Shown: one piece after another, positions 30,575 through 38,036 of the stretch
Numbering within the stretch: position 1 is the first letter of the stretch
Layout of the letters: every line of letters starts with the position of its first letter
Origin: SG8-41 sp036555615
GTDB lineage: Bacteria; Pseudomonadota; Gammaproteobacteria; Burkholderiales; SG8-41
Assembly (NCBI GenBank): GCA_036555615.1
Contig: DATBKZ010000103.1
Span: 1 to 43,276, forward strand
Direction of reading: 5' to 3'
DNA length: 43,276 nucleotides
Notes under the pieces: model-generated
Told to the model about the DNA's origin: nothing
Databases searched by the model: none
The model's input: only the letters and a program-made list of their open reading frames with translations
Position numbers and translations under genes: made by a program

Positions 30575-31582
30575 ATGAAGATGGAGCGCATCCTGAAGGA
30601 CGACCACTGCCTGCGCGCGGCCGTTGCCGCGAGCCTTTTGCTCTCCGGTTTCCTGCTCGCGGCGTTGCCCGCGGCCGCGCAGTCGTTTCCCGGCCGGCCG
30701 GTGCGCTTCATCGTGCCGATCGCGCCGGGCGGCGGCGGCGACATCACGACGCGCGCGGTGGCGCAGAAGCTCGCCGCGCTGTGGGCGCAGAACGTCGTCG
30801 TCGACAACCGCCCGGGCGGTACCGGGGCGATCGGGCTCGAGATTGCGGCGAACGCGCGCCCCGACGGCTATACGGTCTCGCTCGTCACCGGCACCCATGC
30901 CGCGCGCCAGGCGATACAGGGCAAGAAGCTCCCCTACGACCTGGTGCGGGGCTTCTCCCATGTGACGCAGGTGACGGCACAGTCGTACGTGCTCGTCGTG
31001 AACCCGGCGGTGCCGGCGAAGACGATTCCGGAGCTCGTGGCGTATTCCAACACGCAGCCGAACGGCCTTACGTTCGGCTCGTCGGGGCAGGGGAGCCTGC
31101 AGCACCTTTCCGGCGCGCTGCTCTCGACGCTGGGAAAGGCGAAGTTGCTTCACGTTCCGTACAAGGGCGGCGGGCCCGCGCTCGCCGACGTGCTGGCGGG
31201 GCAGATCAACATGATTTTCGCGACGCCGCTCGAGTCGGCGCCGCACATCCAGTCCGGCCGCCTGCGGGCGCTCGCCGTGTCGGGCACGACGCGCATGAAG
31301 ACGATGGCCGCGCTGCCGACCGTTGCCGAGGCGGGAGTGCCCGGCTTCGAGGTTTCCCAATGGTACGGCGTGCTCGCGCCGGCAGGCGTCCCGAAGCCGG
31401 TCCTCGCCCAGCTCAACCGCGGGTTCGTGCAGGTACTGAAGTCACCCGACCTGGTGGAGCGCTTCGCCAAGGACAGCGTCGACCTCGTCGGCTCGACATC
31501 GGAGCAGTTCCGCGCGCACGTCGCCGCGGAGATCCAGCGCTACCAGCGCGCGATTACCGCGGCGGGCATCAAGCTCGAATAG
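30575..31582 (+). CDS. Bug/TctC-family periplasmic receptor (8 of 10)
   Basis: A 335-residue receptor with a long leader (residues 1-36, LPAAAQ cleavage): the first ten residues, MKMERILKDD, stand before the hydrophobic core and resemble the start of the VOC protein at 29018 (MKIKRI). Loops IVPIAPGGGGDITTRAV, with Ile for Phe, and VPYKGGGPALADVLAG. The leader could instead begin further in, but no better start is seen. It is followed after 37 bases by a beta-hydroxyacid dehydrogenase gene in the same direction. Confidence 0.9.
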   Translation: MKMERILKDDHCLRAAVAASLLLSGFLLAALPAAAQSFPGRPVRFIVPIAPGGGGDITTRAVAQKLAALWAQNVVVDNRPGGTGAIGLEIAANARPDGYTVSLVTGTHAARQAIQGKKLPYDLVRGFSHVTQVTAQSYVLVVNPAVPAKTIPELVAYSNTQPNGLTFGSSGQGSLQHLSGALLSTLGKAKLLHVPYKGGGPALADVLAGQINMIFATPLESAPHIQSGRLRALAVSGTTRMKTMAALPTVAEAGVPGFEVSQWYGVLAPAGVPKPVLAQLNRGFVQVLKSPDLVERFAKDSVDLVGSTSEQFRAHVAAEIQRYQRAITAAGIKLE

Positions 31583-31619
31583 CGGGTTGCCGGCCGGAAT
31601 CGGGGAGAGGGGAGGCGCC

Positions 31620-32540
31620 ATGCGCGTGGGATTCATCGGATTGGGGATGATGGGGGGCTCGATGGCGCTCAACGCCGGCGCCGCGGGCTTCTCGATGGCG
31701 GTGCACGATTTGCGGCGCGAAGCCGCCGAGCGCCACCTGAAAGCCGGCGCGCGCTGGGCCGGTAGCGCCGCGGAGGCCGCGCGTGGCGCGGACGTCGTCT
31801 TCACTTCGCTCCCGGGACCGCGGGAAGTCGAGTCGGTTGCCGACGGCTTGCTCGAATCGATGCAGTCGGGCGCGGCGTGGTTCGATCTTTCGACCAACTC
31901 GCCGACCGTCGTGCGCCGCCTGCACAAGCGCTTTGCCGCGAAGGGTGTGGCGATGCTCGATGCGCCGGTGTCCGGCGGACCAGCGGGCGCGCGAACGCGC
32001 AAGCTTGCGCTCTGGGTCGGAGGCGAGCGCGCGGTCTTCGACCGCTTCCGCCCGGTGCTCGACGCGATCGGCGACCAGGTCATCCACATCGGCGACATCG
32101 GCGCGGGCACGGTCGCGAAGCTCGTGCACAACGCCGCCGGCTATGCGATGCAACTCGCGCTGGTGGAAGTGTTCACGATGGGCGTGAAGGCCGGGGTGCC
32201 GCCGCTCGCGCTGTGGGCGGCGATCCGCCAGGGCTCCCTCGGCCGCCAGCGCTCGTTCGACCGCCTCGGCGAGCGCTTCCTGCGGGGAACCTACGATCCG
32301 CCCAACTTCGCACTGGCGCTCGGGCACAAGGACATGACGCTCGCCACCGAGCTCGGGCGCGAGATCGGCGTGCCGATGCGCCTCGTCAACCTCGCGCAGG
32401 CGGAGATGACCGATGCGCTGAACCGCGGCTGGCAGGGCCGCGATTCGCGTTCCTACCTGCTGCTGCAGCAGGAGCGCGCCGGGCTGGAAATCCGGGTGCC
32501 GGCTGAGGAAATCGAGGCCGCTCTCAAGCGCGACGGTTGA
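31620..32540 (+). CDS. beta-hydroxyacid dehydrogenase, second copy
   Basis: A 306-residue enzyme of the 3-hydroxyisobutyrate / tartronate-semialdehyde family. The nucleotide site is VGFIGLGMMGGSMALNAG, the substrate loop is the canonical LDAPVSGGPAGART, and the catalytic Lys is in TVAKLVHNAAGYAMQL. The canonical loop makes this a more typical member than the enzyme at 9727. ATG 31620 has GGGGAGG upstream. It is encoded 37 bases behind a Bug receptor, so the pair probably deals with one hydroxy acid. Confidence 0.9.
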   Translation: MRVGFIGLGMMGGSMALNAGAAGFSMAVHDLRREAAERHLKAGARWAGSAAEAARGADVVFTSLPGPREVESVADGLLESMQSGAAWFDLSTNSPTVVRRLHKRFAAKGVAMLDAPVSGGPAGARTRKLALWVGGERAVFDRFRPVLDAIGDQVIHIGDIGAGTVAKLVHNAAGYAMQLALVEVFTMGVKAGVPPLALWAAIRQGSLGRQRSFDRLGERFLRGTYDPPNFALALGHKDMTLATELGREIGVPMRLVNLAQAEMTDALNRGWQGRDSRSYLLLQQERAGLEIRVPAEEIEAALKRDG

Positions 32541-32638
32541 AATCGTGGTCGCGCAGGCCGCTCCGGGGGCGGAATCTCCAGAGAACTTGATCTTGCGCAA
32601 GCTCCTGCCGGGGCGGGGGCACCTATACTGGTCCGGCC

Positions 32639-34012
32639 ATGAAAGACACGATCAAGTACCTCCTCGACGAATCGCGCATTCCGCACTACTGGTACAACAT
32701 CGTGGCGGACCTGCCGTCGCCCCCGCCGCCGGTGCTGCACCCGGGGACGATGAAGCCGGTGGGCCCCGACGATCTCGAGCCGCTCTTCCCGCTGTCGCTG
32801 ATCGCGCAGGAGGTCACGGCCGAGCGCGAGGTGGAGATCCCGGAGCCGGTGCGCGCGATCTACCGGCTGTGGCGCCCGACCGCGCTTCACCGCGCGCGCG
32901 GGCTGGAGAAGGCGCTGCAGACGCCGGCGCGCATCTACTACAAGTACGAGGGCGTGAGCCCTGCCGGCAGCCACAAGCCCAACACCGCGGTGGCGCAGGC
33001 GTTCTATAACACCCAGGCGGGGATCAAGCGCATCACGACCGAAACCGGCGCCGGGCAATGGGGCTCCGCGCTCGCGTTCGCCGGCGCGCTCTTCGGCATC
33101 GAGGTGGAGGTCTTCATGGTGCGCGTGTCCTACGACCAGAAGCCCTACCGGCGCGCGCTGATGGAAACCTACGGCGCGCGCTGCGTGCCCTCGCCCTCGA
33201 AGGAGACCCGGTCGGGACGCGCGATCCTCGCGAAGGACGCGAAGCATCCGGGCAGCCTCGGCATCGCGATCTCGGAAGCGGTGGAGGTCGCCGCGAGCCG
33301 AGACGACACCAAGTACGCGCTGGGCTCGGTGCTGAACCACGTGCTGCTGCACCAGACGGTGATCGGGCAGGAGGCGATGGCGCAGTTCGCGCTCGCCGAC
33401 GATTTCCCCGACGTCATCATCGGCTGCACCGGCGGCGGCTCCAACTTCGCCGGCATCGTCTTTCCGTTCCTGGGCGCGCAGCTGCGCGGCGGCAGGAAGG
33501 TGCGCATCGTCGCCGTCGAGCCCGCGGCGTGCCCGAGCCTCACGCGCGGCCGCTACGCATACGATTTCGGGGACACTGCGCACCTGACGCCGCTTGCCAA
33601 GATGCACACGCTGGGCTCGACCTTCACGCCGCCCGGCTTCCACGCCGGGGGCTTGCGCTATCACGGCATGTCGCCGCTCGTGAGCCACGTGAAGGAGCTC
33701 GGGCTGATCGAGGCGCGCGCCTATCAACAGACCCGGTGCTTCGAGGCGGGCGTCAGGTTCGCGCGCGCCGAAGGCATCCTGCCCGCGCCGGAGGCCAACC
33801 ACGCGGTGCTGGGCGCGATCGAGGAAGCGCTGCGCTGCAAGGAGGAGGGGGTGTCGCGCGCGATCCTCTTCAACCTCTGCGGCCACGGCCATTTCGACAT
33901 GCAGGCCTACATCGACTACTTCGCGGGGAAGCTCACCGACCAGCACTACGACGAAGCCGAGCTCGCCATGGCGCTCGCGGGCCTGCCCTCGGTCACGGCA
34001 GAGTCGATCTAG
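32639..34012 (+). CDS. TrpB2-type pyridoxal-phosphate enzyme (tryptophan-synthase-beta-like)
   Basis: A 457-residue fold-type-II PLP enzyme. Lys113 in SPAGSHKPNTA binds the cofactor; TTETGAGQWGSALAFAG and IIGCTGGGSNFAGI hold the substrate and phosphate. The N-terminal extension (ILDESRIPHYWYNI-like) and overall length identify the TrpB2 subfamily, common in archaea and found in some bacteria. TrpB2 can join indole and serine; some members may act as serine dehydratases. No trpA or other trp gene is near, so a role outside tryptophan synthesis is possible. ATG 32639. Confidence 0.92.
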   Translation: MKDTIKYLLDESRIPHYWYNIVADLPSPPPPVLHPGTMKPVGPDDLEPLFPLSLIAQEVTAEREVEIPEPVRAIYRLWRPTALHRARGLEKALQTPARIYYKYEGVSPAGSHKPNTAVAQAFYNTQAGIKRITTETGAGQWGSALAFAGALFGIEVEVFMVRVSYDQKPYRRALMETYGARCVPSPSKETRSGRAILAKDAKHPGSLGIAISEAVEVAASRDDTKYALGSVLNHVLLHQTVIGQEAMAQFALADDFPDVIIGCTGGGSNFAGIVFPFLGAQLRGGRKVRIVAVEPAACPSLTRGRYAYDFGDTAHLTPLAKMHTLGSTFTPPGFHAGGLRYHGMSPLVSHVKELGLIEARAYQQTRCFEAGVRFARAEGILPAPEANHAVLGAIEEALRCKEEGVSRAILFNLCGHGHFDMQAYIDYFAGKLTDQHYDEAELAMALAGLPSVTAESI

Positions 34013-34038
34013 GTTACCGTCGCGTCACCGCGGCGCGG

Positions 34039-34485
34039 TCACGGCCGCACGAGGTCGGCGTGGCCGAAGCCCTTCGAGTAGTCCAGGACCGAGATCACCT
34101 TCGGCGTGACCTTCACGAAGGCCGTGCCCGCTAGATCCTCCTTCGAGACCTTCCGCAATTCAGGGAACTTGCGGGCGAGCAGATCGAAGGCACGCTTGAC
34201 CTCGCCCGGCTTCGCGAGCACGCGCGCCCGCGCGCCCATCGACAGCCCCTTGATGCGGGCCCAGTTCCGGGCGTCGTGGTCGATCGTGAGCGAGACCTTG
34301 GGAGAGCGCCTGAGGTTGCGGACTTTCTGGCTCGCGCGGGCACAGCAGAAATAGAGATCGAGCCCGTCGTTCGCGTAGCCCACCGTGGTCGTCTGCGGAT
34401 AGCCGTCCGCGCGCACAGTGGCGAAGTTCATGTTGTCGTGCTGCTTGAGCAGCGTCAGGATGCGGGTCTTGAATGTGCGCTTCAT
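34039..34485 (-). CDS. pyridoxamine-5'-phosphate-oxidase-fold flavoprotein
   Basis: A 148-residue split-barrel protein of the PPOX class: NFATVRADGYPQTTTVGYAN, DLYFCCARASQKVRNLRRSP, VSLTIDHDARNWARIKGLSM and RARVLAKPGEVKRAFDLL. Members bind FMN, haem or F420 and reduce or sense small molecules. ATG 34485. An FNR/ANR-type box lies 88 bases upstream with a -10 element at the class II distance, so low oxygen probably turns this gene on. It converges with the TrpB2 gene across 26 bases. Confidence 0.85.
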   Translation of the reverse strand: MKRTFKTRILTLLKQHDNMNFATVRADGYPQTTTVGYANDGLDLYFCCARASQKVRNLRRSPKVSLTIDHDARNWARIKGLSMGARARVLAKPGEVKRAFDLLARKFPELRKVSKEDLAGTAFVKVTPKVISVLDYSKGFGHADLVRP

Positions 34486-34538
34486 GGGTCGCGTCCTTCG
34501 AAATAGGGGTTCTGGATTGCCGCTTGGCCGGCCATGAC

Positions 34539-34580
34539 AATCTAGCGCTCCGGCGCGGCGGCAATATTGACCCAGATCAA
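34539..34580 (-). promoter_or_regulatory. FNR/ANR-type promoter of the PPOX gene
   Basis: On the minus strand TTGATCTGGGTCAA (34567-34580) matches the FNR/ANR site TTGAT-N4-(A/G)TCAA. Exactly 22 bases downstream is TAGATT (34544-34539), a fair -10. The box centre would then sit at about -41.5, the position of a class II activator site. Confidence 0.72.
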
Positions 34581-34593
34581 GCGGCGCCGGGCC

Positions 34594-35178
34594 TCACGGG
34601 CCGGAGAGCAGTCCCAGGCTCTCGAAGCGCAGGTAGAGCTCGCGGCACGCCCAGGCGTCGGTGGCGGCATAGGTGATCTGCGCCGGGGACAGGCGCGGCG
34701 TGGCCCAGTTCGAGGTGCGGTTGCCCTTGGGAATGCGGAAGCCGAGGAGGATGCCGGCGAGATTGCGCACGCCGGTCTGGCCGAGGCCGCGGCGGCGCGC
34801 GACGACGCCCAGGTCGAGCACGTTATTCACCGTGAAGGGAAATACCAGCTTGAGCTGGCGCATGTCGTGCGCGAGGCCGACGCCGGCCTTGACGGTTTCC
34901 CCGCGCGCGAGCAATTCGACGAGGGCGGGGAAGACGTCGAGTCGGCTCAACTGAAATAGGTACACCGCGCGCGCCGTGGCCGCCTGAACCAGGCACGGCA
35001 AATGGTGCTCGCCCTTCTTGAACGAAGGCCGCGTCTCGGTATCGAAGCCGACGACGCGTTCCTGCCGGAGATCCGCCCGCGCCTGCTCGAGTTCTTTCGC
35101 CGTTGCGACGAGCGACACCGTGCCCTCGTAGCGGCGGATCGGCAGGTCAGCGAGGTCGTCGCGCGAGATGCTTCGCAT
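34594..35178 (-). CDS. RNase-D-like 3'-5' exonuclease domain protein
   Basis: A 194-residue single-domain DEDDy exonuclease. Exo I is VVGFDTETRPS (Asp, Glu), Exo II is GVGLAHDMRQL with NNVLDLG, and Exo III is ITYAATDAWACREL (Tyr and Asp). RNase D proper has two HRDC domains after this; here they are missing, so this is the stand-alone exonuclease type seen in many betaproteobacteria. It probably trims RNA or DNA 3' ends. ATG 35178 is the first start that leaves a sensible N-terminus; the frame stays open upstream across unrelated DNA. Confidence 0.88.
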   Translation of the reverse strand: MRSISRDDLADLPIRRYEGTVSLVATAKELEQARADLRQERVVGFDTETRPSFKKGEHHLPCLVQAATARAVYLFQLSRLDVFPALVELLARGETVKAGVGLAHDMRQLKLVFPFTVNNVLDLGVVARRRGLGQTGVRNLAGILLGFRIPKGNRTSNWATPRLSPAQITYAATDAWACRELYLRFESLGLLSGP

Positions 35179-35224
35179 GGGTTGATGAGCGATGAGTAAG
35201 GAATTGTAAGGCGAAAAATAGTGA

Positions 35225-35253
35225 TTGCTCCGCGTGCCCGGAGCGCGTATAAG
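35225..35253 (+). promoter_or_regulatory. promoter with an inverted repeat in its spacer
   Basis: TTGCTC (35225-35230), 17 bases, TATAAG (35248-35253). GCTCCG (35227-35232) and CGGAGC (35239-35244) form an inverted repeat that overlaps the -35 and fills the spacer. It lies 31 bases before the ATG of a 60-residue winged-helix-like protein, which might regulate itself through it. Confidence 0.42.
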
Positions 35254-35283
35254 CGATACAGGTGTCGGGACGGAGCGCGTGCC

Positions 35284-35466
35284 ATGGAAGAGATCGTCGG
35301 ATTCACGGAGCTGCGCTGGCTGCGGGAGCTTTCCGTGAACAGCCGGAAGCGGGCGCTTCCCGAGCTGGTCGGGGCGCGGCTCCTCAAGCGCGGGCTCATC
35401 GAGCGCACGATCGGCGGCTTCGCGCTCACGGCACGGGGCCGGATCGCGCTCGCCAAGCTGGGTTAG
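35284..35466 (+). CDS. small unknown protein, possibly winged-helix-like
   Basis: A 60-residue basic protein. LRWLRELSVNSRKRALPELV and ARLLKRGLIERTIGGFALTARGRIAL read like helix-helix and then a beta-wing ending in the LTxxGRxAL motif found in many winged-helix regulators. It is short for a full domain. ATG 35284 has GGAGC upstream and a decent promoter 31 bases before. The next gene follows after 15 bases. I do not recognise the family. Confidence 0.55.
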   Translation: MEEIVGFTELRWLRELSVNSRKRALPELVGARLLKRGLIERTIGGFALTARGRIALAKLG

Positions 35467-35481
35467 CGCCGCGGGCCCGCC

Positions 35482-35751
35482 ATGAAGTCGCAGCTGATGC
35501 ACGTGACGAGCGGCCCCGGCCGCGTGGTGATCGGCCCCAAGAAGCTGCGCGGCTGCTACGCCCGCATCGTTTCCCTGAAGGACGGCTCGGGGCGCATCGA
35601 AACCTACAACCACCGGTCCGGGACCTGGATCCCGGCGCACGAGAGCATCACGTTCAGCGAGGTCTGGAGCGCGCCGTCCGCGCCGGCATTGATGACGGCG
35701 CATGCCTCCGCTGGAATCGGCGGAACGCCCCCGGCGGCGGGCGAGAACTGA
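35482..35751 (+). CDS. small unknown protein
   Basis: An 89-residue protein. The first 65 residues alternate as in a small beta barrel (GRVVIGPKKLRGCYARIVSL, then SGRIETYNHRSGTWIPAHES), and the last 25 are low-complexity Ala/Gly/Pro. No known motif. ATG 35482 lies 15 bases after the winged-helix-like gene, so they are probably co-transcribed. It converges on infA with 9 bases between. Confidence 0.5.
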   Translation: MKSQLMHVTSGPGRVVIGPKKLRGCYARIVSLKDGSGRIETYNHRSGTWIPAHESITFSEVWSAPSAPALMTAHASAGIGGTPPAAGEN

Positions 35752-35760
35752 GCCGCGCGG

Positions 35761-36033
35761 TCAGCGGCGGCGCTGGTAGGAGGGCCGCGGCGCCATCACC
35801 GGCGGAGCGGTGGTGTCCTTGTGCCGGAAGTTGATGCGCCCCTTGGTGAGGTCGTAGGGCGAGAGCTCGACGGTGACGCGGTCCCCGGCCAGGACCCGGA
35901 TGCGGCGGATGCGCATCTTGCCGTTGGTGTAGGCCGTGATCGTATGGCCGTTGTCGAGCGTGACCCGGCACTGCGTGTTGGGCAGCACTTCGTCGACGAC
36001 GCCCGTCATTTCAATCAATTCTTCCTTTGCCAT
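35761..36033 (-). CDS. infA: translation initiation factor IF-1
   Basis: A 90-residue protein. Residues 1-72 are a clear IF-1 OB fold: MAKEELIEMTGVVDEVLPNT, RVTLDNGHTITAYTNGKMRI, RIRVLAGDRVTVELSPYDLT and KGRINFRHK. IF-1 binds the 30S A site during initiation. Ordinary IF-1 has about 72 residues; this one carries an 18-residue basic, Pro-rich tail (DTTAPPVMAPRPSYQRRR). It lies outside any ribosomal-protein operon, so it is likely a second infA copy, which several betaproteobacteria have. ATG 36033 has AAAGGAAG-like bases within and before it. Confidence 0.95.
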   Translation of the reverse strand: MAKEELIEMTGVVDEVLPNTQCRVTLDNGHTITAYTNGKMRIRRIRVLAGDRVTVELSPYDLTKGRINFRHKDTTAPPVMAPRPSYQRRR

Positions 36034-36239
36034 GTTCGGTTTCCTGTGGGAACGACGCGGCGTTGCCGCCGTCCCGCGGTCATGTAGTGCGCTGCGCGTG
36101 AGCTTCCTGAAACCCGCGTCCGGGATGGGCGCGGCATCGATCAGGGAGACTACGTGGCCGTCCGCAACCAGCGCGAGAGCAGCTGTTGGCGGCCGATGAG
36201 AGGCGCGAGTATGGGCGCTGCGCGTGCTGCTGGCAAGGA

Positions 36240-36866
36240 TTATTTTGCGCGCGCCGGCTGGATGCCCGGCCGGGCCTCGACGTTGGGCTGCATGCCGAGC
36301 GCGTTGTTGATCCGGTTGTTGGAGTTGTAGATCGCGACGATCTGGATCGCCTCGAGGATCTCCTCTTCGCGGCAGCCGGCCGCGCGCAGCCGGCCCATCA
36401 ACGTCGCATCCACGTCGGCGGGGTGCAGCGTCAGCTTCGAGGCGAACTCCGCGAGCGCGCGGTGCCGCGGGGAGAGCTCGGCGCGGCGCCAGGCAAGCGC
36501 CAGGGTGTCGACGAGGAGCGGATTCATCCCGTGCTTCTTCAGCGCCGCGGCGTGCGACAGGATGCAGACCTCGCACCGGTTCTCCACGCTCGTCACGAGC
36601 GCCAGCAGCTCGCGCTCGAGGGGCGGGAGATGGCCGTCCGCCCCGCGCATCAGCCGGTCGAGATAGCCCTGGTAGAGCGCCAGCCGCCCGGGCCCGAACG
36701 GGAGCTTGAGGAAGTTCCGCACGAAGCCCAGGCGCTCGCGGCATTCCTCCTGGAGCCGCAGGACCTCCGGCTCGCGGCTGGCGGACTCGGGCAGGCGCAG
36801 CCAGGAAAATCGCCGGGCGGACTGTCCGCCCGCGGCGGGCTTCTTACTGCGAACGGGCCTGGCCAT
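36240..36866 (-). CDS. CMD/AhpD-like peroxidase-related protein
   Basis: A 208-residue protein of the carboxymuconolactone-decarboxylase/AhpD superfamily. The redox motif is in ENRCEVCILSHAAALKKHG (Cys-Glu-Val-Cys with the downstream His), the pattern of alkylhydroperoxidase-related members, and EEEILEAIQIVAIYNSNNRI is the conserved last helix. It probably reduces peroxides or a related substrate with its Cys pair. ATG 36866 has AGGAGA upstream. It is encoded 24 bases behind a Bug receptor whose promoter carries an FNR-type box; infA follows after 206 bases that show nothing definite. Confidence 0.87.
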   Translation of the reverse strand: MARPVRSKKPAAGGQSARRFSWLRLPESASREPEVLRLQEECRERLGFVRNFLKLPFGPGRLALYQGYLDRLMRGADGHLPPLERELLALVTSVENRCEVCILSHAAALKKHGMNPLLVDTLALAWRRAELSPRHRALAEFASKLTLHPADVDATLMGRLRAAGCREEEILEAIQIVAIYNSNNRINNALGMQPNVEARPGIQPARAK

Positions 36867-36890
36867 GCGCGTCTCCTGGATGAGGTGGCT

Positions 36891-37871
36891 TCACTCGGGC
36901 TGGATGCCGGCCCCGCGCGCGACCTTGATCCACTTCTCGATCTCGGAGCGGGTGAAGCGCTCGTATTCCTCCGGCGTGCTCCCCACCGGCTCCGCGCCCT
37001 CGCCCGAGAGGCGGTTGCGCACGTTCGGGTCGGAGAGCGAGGCCTTCAGCGCGGCGAGCACGCGATCGATCGCCGGGCGCGGCGTGCCCGCGGGCGCGAA
37101 GAGACCAAAGCCCGCGGTGACGACGAAGCCGGGGACGCCTCCCTCGATCATGGTGGGGACGTCCGGCGCCGCAGCCGAGCGCTTGTCGCCGGCCTGGCCG
37201 ATCATGCGCAGCTTCCCCGCGCGCGCGTGGGGGATCACCGCCGGCATGCTGCTGATGAGGAGCTCCACGTGGCCGGCGATGGTATCGACGAGAGCCGGGC
37301 CGGCGCCCTTGTACGGCACGTGCGTCATCTTGATCTTCGCGAGCGAGCCGAGCAGCTCCGCCGACAGGTGGCCGATGCTGCCGCGGCCGGCGCTGCCGTA
37401 ATTGAGCTTGCCCGGGTTCGCCCGGGCGAGGGCGACGAGCTCCTTCACCGACTTGACCGGGAGCGAGGGGTGCACCACCAGCGCGGCCGGCACGTCGGCG
37501 ACCTTCGAGATCGCGGTGAAGCTGCGCACCGGGTCGAAGGGGAGCTTCTTCACCATTGCCGGGTTGATGACGTGCGCCGCCGACACCATGAGGATCGTGT
37601 AGCCATCGGGGGCCGCTTTCGACGCGATCTCGGTGCCGATCATGCTGCCCGCGCCGCCGCGATTCTCGATGACGATCTGCTGGCCGAGGGCCTTGCTCAT
37701 CCCCGGGGCGACGATGCGCGCGATGATGTCGGTGTTGCCGCCCGGCGCGAACGGCACGATCATGCGCACCGGCTTGACCGGATAGGCCTGGGCCTGCGCG
37801 CCCCATGCCGCGGCAGCGAGCGCGAGGAAGAGCAGCGGGCGGAAGATCTGCGGAACGGTTTTCGAATTCAT
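36891..37871 (-). CDS. Bug/TctC-family periplasmic receptor (9 of 10)
   Basis: A 326-residue receptor. Signal peptide to about residue 28 (WGAQAQ). Loops IVPFAPGGNTDIIARIV, with Asn-Thr before the Asp, and VPYKGAGPALVDTIAG. ATG 37871 has AAGGGGA upstream. It forms an operon with the CMD/AhpD-like gene. The FNR/ANR-type box at 37963 and a -10-like TGGATT fit a class II promoter reading toward this gene, so the receptor may serve low-oxygen growth. Confidence 0.93.
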   Translation of the reverse strand: MNSKTVPQIFRPLLFLALAAAAWGAQAQAYPVKPVRMIVPFAPGGNTDIIARIVAPGMSKALGQQIVIENRGGAGSMIGTEIASKAAPDGYTILMVSAAHVINPAMVKKLPFDPVRSFTAISKVADVPAALVVHPSLPVKSVKELVALARANPGKLNYGSAGRGSIGHLSAELLGSLAKIKMTHVPYKGAGPALVDTIAGHVELLISSMPAVIPHARAGKLRMIGQAGDKRSAAAPDVPTMIEGGVPGFVVTAGFGLFAPAGTPRPAIDRVLAALKASLSDPNVRNRLSGEGAEPVGSTPEEYERFTRSEIEKWIKVARGAGIQPE

Positions 37872-37934
37872 CGGAGTCCCCTTTGTGGACGTTGTTGCCG
37901 CTTGTGTTTCGTCCTCGAGTCTAAACCAATTTAG

Positions 37935-37976
37935 AATCCAGCTTGCCAGACCCCCTGTATTCTTGACCCAGATCAA
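37935..37976 (-). promoter_or_regulatory. FNR/ANR-type promoter of the Bug-CMD operon
   Basis: TTGATCTGGGTCAA on the minus strand (37963-37976), the same 14 bases as the box at 34567. TGGATT (37940-37935) begins after exactly 22 bases, the same distance as in the PPOX promoter. The -10 is weak, as expected for an activated promoter. On the plus strand, toward the ModA-like gene, no -10 lies at that distance. Confidence 0.68.
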
Positions 37977-38036
37977 CCCCGGGTTGCTCTATTGGCATCG
38001 TCTGAACGACTTATCCGATTGCGCGAGATCTCGAAC

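Noticed and set aside
32453..33946. A 497-codon minus-strand open frame
   Set aside because: Antisense shadow of the TrpB2 gene, whose plus-strand protein has complete motifs.
36186..37934. A 582-codon plus-strand open frame
   Set aside because: It is antisense to the CMD/AhpD-like and Bug genes. Its composition is that of GC-rich shadow frames and it shows no motif.
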